NCBI GenBank assembly: GCA_019722365.1
Contig: JADFUC010002358.1
Coordinates: forward strand, 1-64,000
Direction: 5' to 3'
Origin: Lithospermum erythrorhizon
Taxonomy: Eukaryota > Streptophyta > Magnoliopsida > Boraginales > Boraginaceae
DNA: 64,000 nt
Program-made: the position numbers and the translations under genes
Notes under the pieces: model-generated
The model's input: the letters and a program-made list of their open reading frames with translations, nothing else
What the model was told of the DNA's origin: nothing
The model's database searches: none
Shown: piece by piece, positions 49,750-62,700 of the stretch
Position numbering within the stretch: position 1 is the first letter of the stretch
Layout: every line of letters starts with the position of its first letter

Positions 49750-49964
49750 AAAAAAAAATTGTGAGATGATATCCCTAAATGAAATTTCCTCTACAAATAG
49801 GGGGTAAATATTAATTCCATATCTTTAATATGGGCATTTCGATATGGACACACGTTTCTGGGTTTCTTCCTTTCCAAAGAACAAAACATGAAAGCAAGTC
49901 AAACATCTACAAAATTGAAAAATAAGTGAAATTGAGTTAGGGTTTCGGGAGATTAATCAATTTA

Positions 49965-50973
49965 ATGGCGTTAACGAATTTCCTTATTAACTGTAGCTGG
50001 AGTGAGTGCAGTAGTTTTATTGATGAGGAGGAGTGACATCAAACAATCTGCCTCCATTTTCCGCCAGGAAATATCCAACAAATTCAACAGCTCAAGGAAA
50101 GAGAATCTGCTTCTGCTGCCAAGTAATTACCCATTAATTTATATTTATAATGCTATACTGATTACCTTACTCGAATTTGTATCTATTTTGTTGTCCTCTT
50201 TGTTCATTGAGTAATTGTTGTGTTGTTTTCTAGTTAAGTAAGATTGTTTAATTGATGAGGTCTGAATGTTGATTAGAAACTGCGAAACGGAAAATAATTA
50301 TTATTCTGATTATTGTTAAAAATTACTGGGTATTTGTTCAAATCTTCTGATGCCTATTTTGTTAATGACTGGCTAGATTTAATAGTTATAGGTGATAGTA
50401 GCTGATTAAATCTAATAGTTAGAAGGTAGTTGCAGTGGCAGTCTAGTTTCTCTTTGGCTTGCATGAGTTTTTAGTGTTGTTGTATGTAGTCTACTTGAGA
50501 CGATGAAATGATTGGGACTTACACAGCTCGTACAGATGTTTAGATTATATAAAGCGATGCAAGCGTGTTTTCTTATTGAGGAAAATATACCGGAGACATT
50601 GTTTGTGGGTTTGTAAGGCAGCCGAGTTGAAGAAACAGTAATTTTTTCAGGAATGAAGGATTGGTATTATTGTTAGACCATTCTATTAGTACCAATATTA
50701 ATTCGATTTTTGTATGACCGCTGTTGAAGGTGAAGAGTAATAATCATTGCTTGATGACCTGTGTTAGTAGTAGTACTGTTCATCACTTAACATGCGAGTT
50801 CTTATGTATTATGTTGATGAATGTCGTATAGGATTTCTGCTTCAACTTAGGCTATAACTTATACTCCATAGTTAATCGCTTGAGCATTGACAAAATTACT
50901 TTGATTTTTGAGGAAATGGAGAGGCGAGGCAGGAAGGAGTCGAGAAGATTTGCCCAAACAGGACAAGCCCTAA
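49965..50973 (+). CDS. small conserved plant protein of unknown function
   Basis: Exon 1 (49965-50122) reads MALTNFLI, then in the next frame VAGVSAVVLLMRRSDIKQSA and SIFRQ, and in a third frame IQQ.LKEESASAAK. This is the pattern of a plant protein of about 76 residues (At4g14615-like) with one N-terminal membrane segment followed by a charged tail. Exon 2 (about 50913-50973) gives an EMEKA..KELESKI-like segment, with slips, ending near KQDKP then TAA. The donor reads CCAAGTAATT, as if one G were missing. Function unknown. It sits between hAT copies 2 and 3. Exon 2 is the less certain part. Confidence 0.6.
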
Positions 50974-51455
50974 AACAGATGTATTATATATATGTTGGTT
51001 GAGCGATTTCACCTACTTGCAATAAAAAGTATTATAGCACTGGAAATACATAGCTTGCCTTGTAATGCTTGTATGTAATCTGTACTTTGAGTTTTAAAGT
51101 CAAACTAAAAACTTAGATACCATACCTGGGAACAGAATTATCCGTTGCATCTTCTTGTTTTAGACTAATTAACCCTAATGAAATGTTTCAAGTAAATAGA
51201 TGATAAATCTTTTCCCTGTCTTAGTTCTAATTTTGCTAGTAACCTAGGGTAACAAGGTAATGAAGGTTACATGATTCACCTTTATTAACCATCATTCGTT
51301 TCATTTTTAACTCCCACTTTCATCTATAGCTGAAGTTAATTTTAATTATATTTCAACTTGATTTACTCGATCAATACACCCAAGTAGTAGTGGGAAATGC
51401 ACGTACGGGTTGACAAGTTGGTATTAAAAAGTAGGTCAATTTGAGACCGCCAAAT

Positions 51456-52642
51456 TAGAGTTACGGTTGGACTTGGATAAAAATTTGATCGGTCCGGCCG
51501 GATTTTGAATAAAAGCAGTCGGATGGGCAGTTTTTTCAGAAATATATTTTTTGACAATCGGACGGATTAAAACCGGTCGGGTCGGACAGATATTTTAATT
51601 TTTTTAAATAAAAAGCAGGCGAGCCCGATACCTAAAGCCTAGCTCTAAACACTAAACTCCTAAGCCCGACTCGAAATGCGAGCCGTCAAACGCTCCCCCG
51701 CCTATTGCGGATTGCCGGTCTGCTCCCTGTGTCGATTCAATCATTTCAAACACTTTTCGAGGCCGCACTAAGGTGTTATTAATCTCCGGATTTTTAAGTT
51801 ATTATTCGAATGTTTATTATTTTTTAGTTATTATTTAGAATTTGATTAATTTTAGTTTATTAATTTTACATTTATTATTTTAGTTATTATTTTGAATTTT
51901 AGTTGTTTATTTAATTTTTAGTTGTTTATTATTTTTAGTTATTATTTCAATTTTTTTATTAATTTTGTTATTATTTTAGTTTATTAATTTTGTTTATTTT
52001 GGAAGTATCGAAGTTGATTATGGCCCTATTGTTTACTGTAATTTATTTCTCCTTTTACCAACATCGTCGCTCAAAGGGCAGTACCTCAAATCCCTGATAG
52101 CTGATGCAAATGCAGCCTATTGGAAAATCGTTTTGTTAATAGAGTGGGTTATTTCGATATGGTGAATTTTTTTAATATATTTATTTGAATTTTGTATGGG
52201 TGAATTTTCTTTATTTAATTTTAATGCTGGTGAATTTATTTTAGAAGCTTCTTGAGAGTTATCTTTTGAATGTCGATTTCGATATTTTGTTGTATTTGGA
52301 CATTTGAAATTTAATAATAATATTAATTATTTGGACAATCGAACTTATTATTATTCTTGTATTTGGACATTTGAACTTATTATTAGTATTGGACTTGAAC
52401 TTATTATTAGTATTTGAACATTTGAACTTATTATTATTCATGTTTTAGATATTTGGAGTTTTGAACTTTTATTATGTTATTATTTAGACTTTGGATTTTA
52501 TTATTATTTTATTGTAAATATTCTTTTATAGTTAATACAAAAAATCAGCCAGTAAGCGAAATATAAATACATCGCCCAAATCGATAAAAAAATTATTTAA
52601 TAAAGCGAGGCCAAAATCCATTAAATCGGTGGGTAGCACTCA
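51456..52642 (+). mobile_element. non-autonomous hAT element, copy 3
   Basis: The left end TAGAGTTACGGTTGGACTTG continues GATAAAAATTTGATCGG, like copy 2. The right end, read inward, is TGAGTGCTACCC. CCGCCAAAT (51447-51455) and CCGCCAAT (52644-52651) flank it as a target duplication. The core contains TTATTAATTTTGTTATTATT-type low-complexity DNA, the reverse complement of the core of copy 1, so both derive from one family. No transposase. Confidence 0.72.
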
Positions 52643-52993
52643 CCCGCCAATCATCATGGAGTTCAATCTATGATTGTAGGGTACTATCTGGAAATTTGGA
52701 ATCGAGTTGGTGCCCAGGTAGGTAGCCTTTGCATTATGTCATAGCTTGCTCTCGTGTTGAATTATTTAATGTCCAAGCGGGTGGGGCAACTAGAAAAGAA
52801 AAACATTCGAGGAGACATTCAGAAAATAACCGATAGCTCAGGAATGGGATTGAAAAATAATGGATAGTATTAGCCATTATATTGCAGAAATTTTATGAGG
52901 AGTAAATTAGTAGTTTCAGTATCGAAAAAACACTGCGTCTCAGTGTCTGTTATGTGGAGGTTGTCCTGTGAAGTGTGAAGAGCGGAAGAATCA

Positions 52994-55900
52994 ATGGCGA
53001 GCACTATCATCCAGCTTGCTCCTATATACTCCAATGGCTTCTCACTTTCGCCTCGTTTAACCTACAGGTAAAACCCCCCCCAAATCCTGTTAATATTTAC
53101 CGCCATTTTTTAAAATACTATATTCATATTTCCAGGGTCAACTATGGAAAACCTCAATCACTCAGAGTCTCTAGCGATTATTCACGCTTCGAAGTGAGTC
53201 CGTTCATTTTATTTACTACAGTTTTCGTTCTAATTTTCATTTATTTGATTATTTAATTGGTTATATGTACATGTTAATCCTAGTCATACACACTTTATGT
53301 ATTGCTCTATTAGTTATTCGCACAGAATTTGATTTAGTCAAAATTATAATATTAGTACTACACTACTACCTCCATTTCTGATTGAATAACTCAACTTTGA
53401 CCATAAGTACTACTCCGTAGTATTTAAATATTTTGTTACTAACTTAAATATGATTACACACATGCTTGTGTATGTATTATCTATTTTTTCATAAGGATAA
53501 GGCTTGGTTTGGTTTATGAAGTTAAACTAATGTATTATATCTTCATAAGTAGTTTGACTTTTTTCTTGACGACAAACTTCCCACTTAATTGAAATGGAGG
53601 GATTAGTAAAGCATGGCGTTCTGATATATTTTTCACAAAATATTATACGACATTAGTAATATGGCGTCAAAGCAAAACAATACATCTGAATGGGACGATG
53701 GGCGATCTTTACGGATGGAGGAAGTAACAAATTACTCATAGTTGCTGTGTTTTCATTATTTAGTTGAAACTTATATGACTAAGTACTGTTATTTAGGAGT
53801 TAGGTAAGTGGTTTTTATTCTACTTAAGTGTTGACATTTTGTTTATTGCAAGAAATTTTGAAATCGTGTTTGTTTATTATTGGTAGGTAAAGTGTAAGTT
53901 GCTGAATTTGTGTTTTTAGCTATGAATGACAGTTTCCTTATTTTTTATGTATTGAGGTGAGGGAACTTTGCTCTCGTGCTCCGGGGACTGATATCAATCT
54001 TTTGAATGGAGTTAATATTTAAGCTTAATACAAAGGTACAAATTAGTTCAAACTGTTGAAAATCATATAATTGCAAAAAAAAACCTGATAATTCATGTTG
54101 CTGTATTGAATATTTGAATTTGCGATTTTGAAATAGCAATCTGATATGATGTCTTCCAGCTTAAGTGGATTAGATAGCTGAACATGTATAAGCATTATCA
54201 TATAAAGTTTTAATTGTTTTTATGAAATTATCCAGTTTGGGGTTGATCTTTGGACGTAGTGGCAGTGGAAAAACTACTCTATTGCAGGTCTTGCATCCTT
54301 AGTCGTTGATTTATTAACTTTGTGTCGTTTTTGCTTATTCTCAGTTTGATTGCTCTCCATGCCATTACAGCTGATTGCAGGGTTAAATAAACCAACCTCA
54401 GGCTCACTATCTCAACAGTATGGAAATGATGGTGTTCCCAACCAAGCTCCTGCCCATTACAGCCAGAAAAATTTGGTATTGTGTTCAGTTTCCTGAGGGT
54501 GCTTCCACAATAGAATGATTAGTTTACCTCATTGATAAATCATTTACATGTACTTCTGGGACTTTGTTTATGTTAAGCATATAGTGGAATTAATACTGCT
54601 AACAAGCCACATACCTGGCATATCCTCAAATATGAAGACTTGACACTTGCATAAAGGGGAACCATTTTTAGATTCAGTCAAAACTGGAGATAACATTCAT
54701 ACTTCACCTTACATTAGCATTTTTATTCATTGTGTTCCTCAATTACACTGGAGGAAGCCAACATTACTCAATTTGTCAATTTCTTATGATCCTAAGTTAA
54801 ACTTTCTATTATCATTATATTATAGTGGAAACCATTACCATAAGGACAGTTATTATTCTCTAATCTAGAATTTTCTCTTACTTAACATATTTAATTCTTT
54901 TCTTTTAACTTGTTTCTTCCTGAAGAGCTGGGAACATATCTGTTGTAAAGATCACTCCTTCAGTCCTTCTATGCACAAACTTTTCAATTTATAGTCTAAT
55001 AGTTTCTTAGAACTGGCAATAATAGTGATCGTTATCTAATTTAAATCTTATTAACAGTCGATATTTGTAATTTAGTTTCATCTATTTTTTATGTTTGCTA
55101 TCATCCTGCCTCATTTTGTAGTACTTATCAGAGTTTGGCTATTTGCAAGTGCTGCTTCTACTACTACTCTTTTTTAATTACTGCTGACTCTCTTCTAAAT
55201 TTCATACCTTCACTTGATTTAAAGTGTCGAAATCAATTACTTTCCCGGTTAGGTATTTTGTGGCCGATACAGTGCTAGAGGAAATATTATTTGGGTGGCC
55301 AAGACAACAGGTTAGCCTTCAATTGAGAGAGCTTCTTGCTTCTAGACTTCAGAAAGCGGTTCAGTCGGTAATTTTGCCTATCCTAAATCAATTACATCAC
55401 CACAGTTGTGGTCTGTTATTAATCATTGTTTGCCAAGAGGCAGCCAGTACTTAGAGCAGTACTTGTTCATCTTTGAGGTTGGACTCACTGGAATCCCTTT
55501 GGATAAAGATCCCAACTCCCTCAGTGGTGGCTATAAACGGCGACTTGCCATGGCAGTCCAGCTGGTGCATATTTCATTCTCAATATAATTTTATTTCCCT
55601 TTCACACTCTTTACCTATCCATGAACATCTGTGAGGATGTAAAGTTTTAGGTACTAGTCAATGCCACTTCCATGTAATATTGAACAGTTTGAGACTCCCT
55701 TGTTTTGTAGGTCCAAACTCCAGATCTACTAATATTGGATGAACCTCTTGCTGGGCTTGGTATGAAAACCCCCATGATGCTCCTGATTCTCATATTTATG
55801 ATATGCCATACCATAGTTAGGGCCACCATTTTTATTGAATGACGCCCTTACCATTTATCTTTTGTTTTCCAATAATTCACACTCAAGTTGCATTAATTTA

Positions 55901-56924
55901 CTTTTCCAAAATGGCTCATTCACCTTCACCCTGCATTCTTGCTCCCAGATGAAAAAGTAAGTAGTTGTTGCATTTCATCTTCGTCCCGGTCGGAAACAAA
56001 CGCCTGCTATCATAGGGGTAAGGTTTCGTACGATTCGACTCCGCTACCCGGCTTAAGCGAGGCTGGAGTAGAGCGTTAAGGCGTGTTGGCATGTTGTTAA
56101 GTTGTATGTAAAGAGACTTTGCCGTTATGCTCAGTTTGGTTTTCTTTATACATACCAGAAAGCAGATCTGTGGACATCCCTAGTTGTTTTATTCACAAAA
56201 TTGGGCTGTTGAGAATCTAAAGCCAGTTCAGTTACTTATCCAACCTAGACATATTCTACTAAATATGCAGTGTCCTACACCCCCACCCCTGTGCCCCTTC
56301 CTTCAACCCCCACCCTATGGCACACTTCACTGTTTTTCTGTTTGGGGTGTCTTTACTGGACAAATAGATTGGAAGGCTCGGGCAGACATTGTAAAGCTGT
56401 TAAACAAATTGAAGAAGGAACTAACTCTACTTGTTGTCAGTCATGACCTAAAGTAAGTACTGATATCTATGTAACAAATTCACAAGAAGAAGATGAAGGG
56501 TTTTATTTTATTTATATGCCCCTCATCCCTAATTGGATGTTATTTTATATTGTCTCAGGAGATCAATAAAGGACTCGAAGATCCACTACAGATATGTTTT
56601 TGTATTAGTAAATGGTCAACCAAATAAATAGTGGCAGAAAAATTGTTCTGGTGGAGCATTTATAGCACTTTATAGTTTCTGTTGTTATATGGAATCGACT
56701 TTCATGTGGATAGCAGCAGCTTGGCAATGAGGGTTACATAATCAATTAAAATTGATTACTATAGTGAAATAGGCTGTTTTTTACTAATTAAAAGTTACTT
56801 TGGCCCACCTGGCTCACTACAAGTATCTGTTTGGAATAAATTCAGAGAGCTGGCATCATTAGTAGATCAATCGTGGAGGATGGAAATGGGTGGAGTACTT
56901 AAGAATGAGCAACTACCAATCTAA
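52994..56924 (+). CDS. ABCI11: plastid ABC ATPase ABCI11 (NAP14)
   Basis: Soluble ABC ATPase of plant subfamily I, linked to metal or lipid homeostasis in chloroplasts. Exons: 52994-53067, 53136-53193, 53957-54035, 54236-54287, 54371-54498, 55253-55367, 55478-55564, 55711-55759, 56368-56452 and 56846-56924. The start MASTIIQLAPIYSNGFSLSP is transit-peptide-like. Walker A GRSGSGKTT (exon 4), Q-loop GIVFQFPE (exon 5, over a slip), YFVADTVLEEI (exon 6), signature LSGGYKRR (exon 7), Walker B LLILDEPLAGL (exon 8), D-loop Asp and switch His in VVSHDLK (exon 9), and the end MEMGGVLKNEQLPI then TAA. Exons 6-10 are in one clean frame. Exon 3 (ending in VNI then TAA) and exon 5 have small indels. Introns hold a MITE and a SINE. 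The 3' end faces LAZY1. Confidence 0.9.
53366..53606. mobile_element. Stowaway-like MITE in ABCI11 intron 2
   Basis: The left end CTACCTCCATTTCTGATTGA and the right end, read inward CTAATCCCTCCATTTCAATT, are imperfect inverted repeats, with TA after the right end. About 240 bp, AT-rich, non-coding. Confidence 0.55.
55978..56105 (+). mobile_element. SINE, TS-like, in ABCI11 intron 8
   Basis: GGTCGGAAACAAACGCCTGC followed by ATAGGGGTAAGGTTTCGTAC, then a CTCCGCTACCCGGCTTAAGCG block and a 3' end with TTGTTAAGTTG. This is the order seen in the plant TS-type SINE family (GGAAACAGCCTCTC, GGGGTAAGGTCTGCGTACA, CCCCAGACCCC, TTG tail). Same direction as the gene. The 5' end is not defined and may be truncated. 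Confidence 0.6.
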
Positions 56925-57062
56925 TCCTATGATGCACTTTGATATATGCTCTAGATCCGATCCTCTGCTCAAGGTATGACTAAAAAGACTAGCTGACATT
57001 TGACTTATTTAATATCTCACTTTGACCATTAGTAATTTTTAATGATATTCTAATAAAAGTTA

Positions 57063-57211
57063 CTCCCTCCATCCCAATTTAGATGGGAGGTTTCCCTTTT
57101 CCCCAAAATCTTAGGGAATGTATTGGAGGTAGTAGTGTAAAGTGAAAATATGGCTTAAAAGAGATTTGGTTTGGGAATTGAAAAGTTCCCACTTAAATTG
57201 GGAAGAGATAG
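57063..57211. mobile_element. Stowaway MITE between ABCI11 and LAZY1
   Basis: The left end CTCCCTCCATCCCAATTTAG is followed by ATGGGAGGTTTCC. The right end, read inward, is CTATCTCTTCCCAATTTAAG followed by TGGGAACTTTTC. TA target duplications stand at 57061-57062 and 57212-57213. About 149 bp, non-coding. Confidence 0.8.
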
Positions 57212-57601
57212 TATATCATATGATTTCATGTTCAACAATTCTTTCCTTATGTTACATGCCTCTGCAGTTAGCCTTGACTGTAACCAAAATGACGATCAAT
57301 TTTTATGTATTCTGAATGGATACTTCTTAGAGTTTATTTTTTATATGAAAACTTCCATAGTATAATTCAAGTCATCATTCAATAATTGCATTGGATAAAC
57401 GTACCCAAACCCATCATGCAATAGCCAAATCAGCATTATAATGCAGATCTTACAATACACACACTCCACTAATTGTGGAGATCCAAATACATCATATGAG
57501 CTCACACATTATCAGACATAAGTTGATTTTATTTGCACATAATATTTGACATATGATGATACACAACGGAGAAATGAAAAAGACAACTTTTACTTCGGCT
57601 T

Positions 57602-59798
57602 CTAAAGCTCCAAGACCAGATCTACAAATCAAGAAGTGGAAGAGGGATTAATAATTCTCAATTAATTACTTATCCCAAGTATGGGTTTAAAGAACTTACT
57701 AAAATTTTACTTACATTCAGTGTCTGTCGTGATCCAGTGTTCTGTATTTGCTGTTGGAGGGATGCTGGTGATTGTTTTAGAAAATTCTCCTGGGTTATTG
57801 GTTACCATTTCTGCCTTTTCTGGATTGGCACTTTGTGGCATTGTTGTATTTTCTTCACACTTGTCACCCCAGTAACCATACTTGCTCAAGGATTCTTCAA
57901 ACGTTTTGTTGCATGACTCAGTTAATTCTTTCCGATTCATTGCTCCTTCAGGATGAACTTTCCTGTCAAATAATTTGGATACCTGCATATACCTTATATA
58001 AGAACAACAACATATCTGCCATATTCTTTTTGACTGGGATGCTTCACTATTATGTAGTTCTCTAAGCCTCCGTGTTGCAATCTCATGCAATAGGGAGTCA
58101 TATTTCAAAACAACGTAAATATGTAAGGATCCTTCTTTGTCACAGCTTAAGTGGGTCATGTTTAGCTTGTGATATATTTGGCTATGTTAGCATGCAAGTT
58201 AAGGTCAACTTCAACTTAACCTGTCAGCTTTATTGAATTTCTTGAGAGTATCATTGATGACAGATAGTAATCACGTGAGTTTCTTCAAAGTCTGATGTAA
58301 TGGTTAGACTGCCACTTGTAAGGGTTCAAACCTGGACCTCTAGGTTTTTTTTTTAAAGTACTGTGTGATTAGCCTTGCTAGGTGTTTAGAGAAGGTGTCA
58401 AGTCCGGTGCATGATTGTTCAGAGGCTTTAGTTGGGTCATATTTCCTAACATTTTATTCACATTCCAGATCAGTTGTCTTATGCTACCAAGGGTGTATTA
58501 CTATGTATCCTTATAGTTTGGGTTAATTTAACTTCAATGTGTCTATTAGGTGATTTAGAGATGGGAGTATGGGCTAACCTTTGGGAACGTCCTTTTGAGT
58601 AGAGAGCCATGATCAGCATCTTTATGTGGAGTTTTAGTGGTCACTGAGACTGAGGGGATCTTTTTCAGCATCTTCTTCAGAAAACGTGTAGCATCCCTTT
58701 TCTTTGCCTGCTTTTTCCTTTGCTCCTGTATCTCTTCAAGATCGCTATGGTTTGTGTTCCTTTTGAAAAGCTTGCCAAGTGAATTTTTCCCCTTCTTTAT
58801 TGGCATCTCAGCCTCTCTGAGCTCGAGTGAGGAACCAAAGTGACATTTCTGGAGTGGGCATGTTGCCATATCTCTTTGATCTTCAGTATTTGTCTCTTCA
58901 GTTTGATAATTGCTTAGGGTGATAACACTTGCATGGCTGCTCCGGGCAGATGTTACGTTTGCTGTCTCTTCTTGCTCAGCCTCAAAGAACTCTTCTAGCT
59001 TGCTGCTTATAAGCTTTAATTCATTTTCAAATCTTTTCTGCTCTTCATTTCTCGAATCCTCAGAAATATTGGGAAATGTGGGTGTAGGTGGTTCTGTATC
59101 TATGAGTTCCCCACCCAGGGTACCAATTGAAAGAAAACCTAGGAAGAACTCATCAACCAACCCATCATGTTTAATGTCCTCATTTTCCAATTTTACGTCA
59201 GCAGGAATTTTTTTAAACTCATGTTGCCCTGTGCATGCAAAACATGAGCGAGTTTCTGCAAGACGGTGGGTTGATGAGGTTCATAGAGAGAACAAAATTG
59301 CAAGAACAAAAGTTAATCACTGTTGATGTATTTACTTCTTCTCTTTTGGGAGTTTTTAGGAATGGGCACCATTCAGTTTGGCTGGCTCTTGTCCATGCGA
59401 AACCAGTCAATTTTTACCAGAAAATATTTACTGGTTTTTTTCAGTTTCAGTTCTCTTTTTCAATTTGAATAAAAGAACTAGAGCCTAATCTGCTTGTAAA
59501 TCTTTAGTTGTAGGTTTATAGTGGATCCGAATCTATAGATATGTGGCCTGATGGGCTGGCGAACATGGTGGAGACTGGAAAGAATTTAGAAAAACTTGGG
59601 GGACTAAGTAAAATTTAAATATTTGATAATTCTGAACTCATAAAAATCTTGTCACTTACCTTTGGAGGTCTTCAAAGAGGCAGAATTATTGTGCTTAAAT
59701 TTGTTGTGGAACCAACCTAGTACCTAATGAAAAATTGAAGTTAGTATGTAGCATTCTCATTCTTAGAAACATGCTATGCATTCTAGACTAACCTTCAT
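57602..59798 (-). CDS. LAZY1: LAZY1 gravitropism protein
   Basis: IGT-family regulator of shoot gravitropism and branch angle, acting through auxin redistribution; found at the plasma membrane and nucleus. Five coding exons: 59798-59793 (only ATGAAG), 59723-59660 (VLGWFHNKFKHNNSASLKTS), 59255-58579, 57982-57715 and 57621-57602. Phases agree throughout, giving 1035 nt (344 residues plus stop) without a break. Region I is MKVLGWFHNKF; the IGT motif region is GFLSIGTLGGELIDTEPPTP; basic stretches KKGKNSLGKLFKR and RKKQAKKRD may be nuclear signals; DRKVHPEG is the conserved late block; and the C terminus WITTDTEYLVLEL ends in the EAR-like LVLEL. The 6-nt first coding exon and the 20-nt last exon match the known LAZY1 gene structure. 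Convergent with ABCI11. Confidence 0.95.
58297..58366 (+). repeat. possible tRNA-derived SINE fragment in LAZY1 intron 3
   Basis: TGATGTAATGGTTAGACTGC resembles a Pol III box A and GGTTCAAACCTGG a perfect box B, about 35 bases apart, followed by a T9 run. No tRNA can be folded, so it may be the head of a SINE or chance. Confidence 0.35.
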
Positions 59799-62700
59799 CT
59801 TGTTTCCTTACAGAAGATTTGTTTTGGATGTGCTGCTTGTATGGTATAGAAGGAACAATCTGGAGTTAAAAAGGAAGGACTCTAGGCATATTAAAGAGGT
59901 AAGCCTAGGAGCCTATTGACAAAGATTGTTAATGAATGGGAATGCCAGAGATTCCTAGAATGATTCATGGATAGGGTTAAGCAGAGAAGAACACCCAAAA
60001 ACATACAAAACAGTGGTAGGTAGTCCTTTTGTCAATACTGTGGCCTTCAGACCCACCCCACAAATTAGTTAGAATGGTAATCTCTTTAATAGCAATCATG
60101 ATTCTTATAATCAGTGAATAGATACGCAGCCTTCTGTTAATATGGATGTACATGAATTCATCGGATTGTATAATCAGTTTAACTTCACTTATACTTCGTC
60201 ATTCTGATGCTATAATAACATATAAATTGCTACTGTTTGGTGTAATTATGGTTACAGACTGCTAGGAAGGTCATGTACTCTTGTTAACTGGTTTTTTCTC
60301 AAGTTCGGCAAGGCCACCCTATGGTGGTGCTGGGCATGTTAGTCACTTTGAAACTTGATTTTCTCATATTTGTTCTCGTGATAAATCGATGAAACTTCAT
60401 TGGGAGTTTGCATTACAAATTATAAGCTCTCAAGACAATCACTACTTCAGTAGTTCCTGCCTCTAAATTTACCAACAAGTACAGTTATCCAGCCCCATTC
60501 TTGATTTTTAGGCATTTTGGCTTTTGTAGAGATAATCCTCTTTATTTGTCCAAGTAACCTTGCTAATCTATTTATCTTTGTGTTAATTTGGTTGTTTGTG
60601 TAAGCTAGCTTGGTCTCAATATTTGTATGAGTTGGTAAATAAAATTATTTTTAAAACCTTTAGGAATGAAGAAGCTTAGTCTGAGAAATGCCTACTACTT
60701 GTCATCATCCTTTCTTCTGACATTGTAGTTTCTCTTTCATATAAATACTGACATGTCTGTTGGAATTTCCAACAAAAATTAGCATAAATGGGAATGGGTG
60801 TTAGTGAAGCTGTTGGAAACTTCAATCATTCATGTTTGTGAGACAGATGATGGGGGTAGGGCTGGCCACTGACACGTGGAACCTGTCCTTTTTTTTTGGC
60901 TGTGCAGATGAGTCTGCTGTCTCTACACATGGAATTGAGGCGGGTCAGGGCATGGGCACCGATTAGTAAAACTTGAGAATATTTTAAAGTATCGGCGTTT
61001 TAAGCGCCTTTTTATACGATGTGGGTTAGTCATTATAGCGGCAATAATTTTGTATTAAAGTGATTTAAAAGAAAGGCTCAAAGTCCACTGCCAAGTTAGA
61101 GCAGATGTGGTTCTGCTTGAGATATTCGGGCAGAGCCGGATCATTGCGATTTAATCGTTTTCATCGTTTGTTTGGAATTGAGTAGCCAGTAGGTGTTAAA
61201 TTGGCTACCGAAAGCCATTTGTCGGCCTAGGTTTATACTACCTGCAATTTTCAAAAGTTGCATGTGCCTCTTTGTATTGTCTCATGTACAAAACACTCCT
61301 AATAATGTATACAATGGCACCTTCCTCCTTTAGGAAAAGACCTCATTAATCTCTTTACTTGTGATAATTAAACTTAGGATTTCTCATAGTATCGAGTTAA
61401 CTCTACTTAAGAGTTAAAGTTATGCGAATTAATTAATATATTAATATGAAGTATTTGTTAATTTTGATCATTGCAAAAATAACTGAGTTATTTTTAGGGA
61501 TGGAGTATATTTTTTTCATGCATACCTTCTTCTTTTATCCTTTTTATTTAGTTGTTTGGCTATCGTGTCATACAATTTTTGTAGAAACACTAGAGTAGTT
61601 GGAGTAGAAGGTAAGGTAAGGTGGTAGGGGAGCTATATACCTCCTCCATTTCAATTTGATTTGGTGGTTTAACCATTCACTTGTGATCCTTACTTTTGAC
61701 TATGAATTCTCCTTAATTCTTTTCAAATTATTTTTTGAATCTTGGAAACAACCTCTCTGTTTTCATTAAGGATAAAAATAGGTACAATCCAATCATCGTG
61801 TCTTCATTTTGGTGCGAGCCTATACAAAGATATTGGGGTATATTATTGTTGTAAATTAATTTTTGAATGGTCACAACTTTAACATGTAAACCATTCGCTA
61901 TGTAATTGTATGTATATATTGATAATAACTCAATTACATAGACGAAGTGTTGTTCCAAAAGAGTGTTGATCATGTTCTTGAAAAGATCCAGTAATTGCCT
62001 ATACATGTGTGCTTTTGCAGATGACCAAGTAATGCTTGTAGCCTTGTACATGTAATGAGTACAACAATATGGGATTGTACACCTCATGGTGTCAACCTGG
62101 AGGATATATATATATATGTAGAGTCATCACATTAGATAGACATGGTCATGCATGGTGCACGTTTATGCCCATGGGAATACAATTGTATAATCAAGAGTGC
62201 TGAGTTAATTGTACAACTATAAGTGGATTATTGAATTTATTATTTAGCTTTAACAGCTGCCTCCATTTGTTGCCAAATGCATTAGTCTCAGAGTTATGTC
62301 CCATCATTGTCATTTATAGCAAAGAAACGAGCTACTATGAGACAATTTTAGCTGATTTTCTGGAATCAACTCCACTTTTATTCAGCACACCAAATGCAAT
62401 AATCCATAGCTTTGTGTTCGTGTAGCTTGTGTTATGGGAAGCGGTTGGAATTTCATCATCGCAATAGAAAAAGAAGAGTGGGTTCTCGTGCTCACAATCG
62501 AATTTTATATGTCATCTCACTCCTGATTTTATGACTAGTTTATTACCTCATCAATTATTGTACTAGACTGTTTCGCTCGTGTAGTCAAATTTTTAGATAT
62601 TCTATAGATCTTATATGAGGATATGTGAAATTTGAGCTAGTATTGGGTTACTAAGATAATAGTCTCTTTACCATGTTGGTGGTAATTATACAGACGTTTC

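Noticed and set aside
58910..59326. 138-codon plus-strand ORF
   Set aside because: Antisense of LAZY1 exon 3; composition explained by the real gene.
61728..62087. 119-codon minus-strand ORF
   Set aside because: Low-complexity, Ile/Tyr-rich, no motif or splice context; not enough to call a gene.
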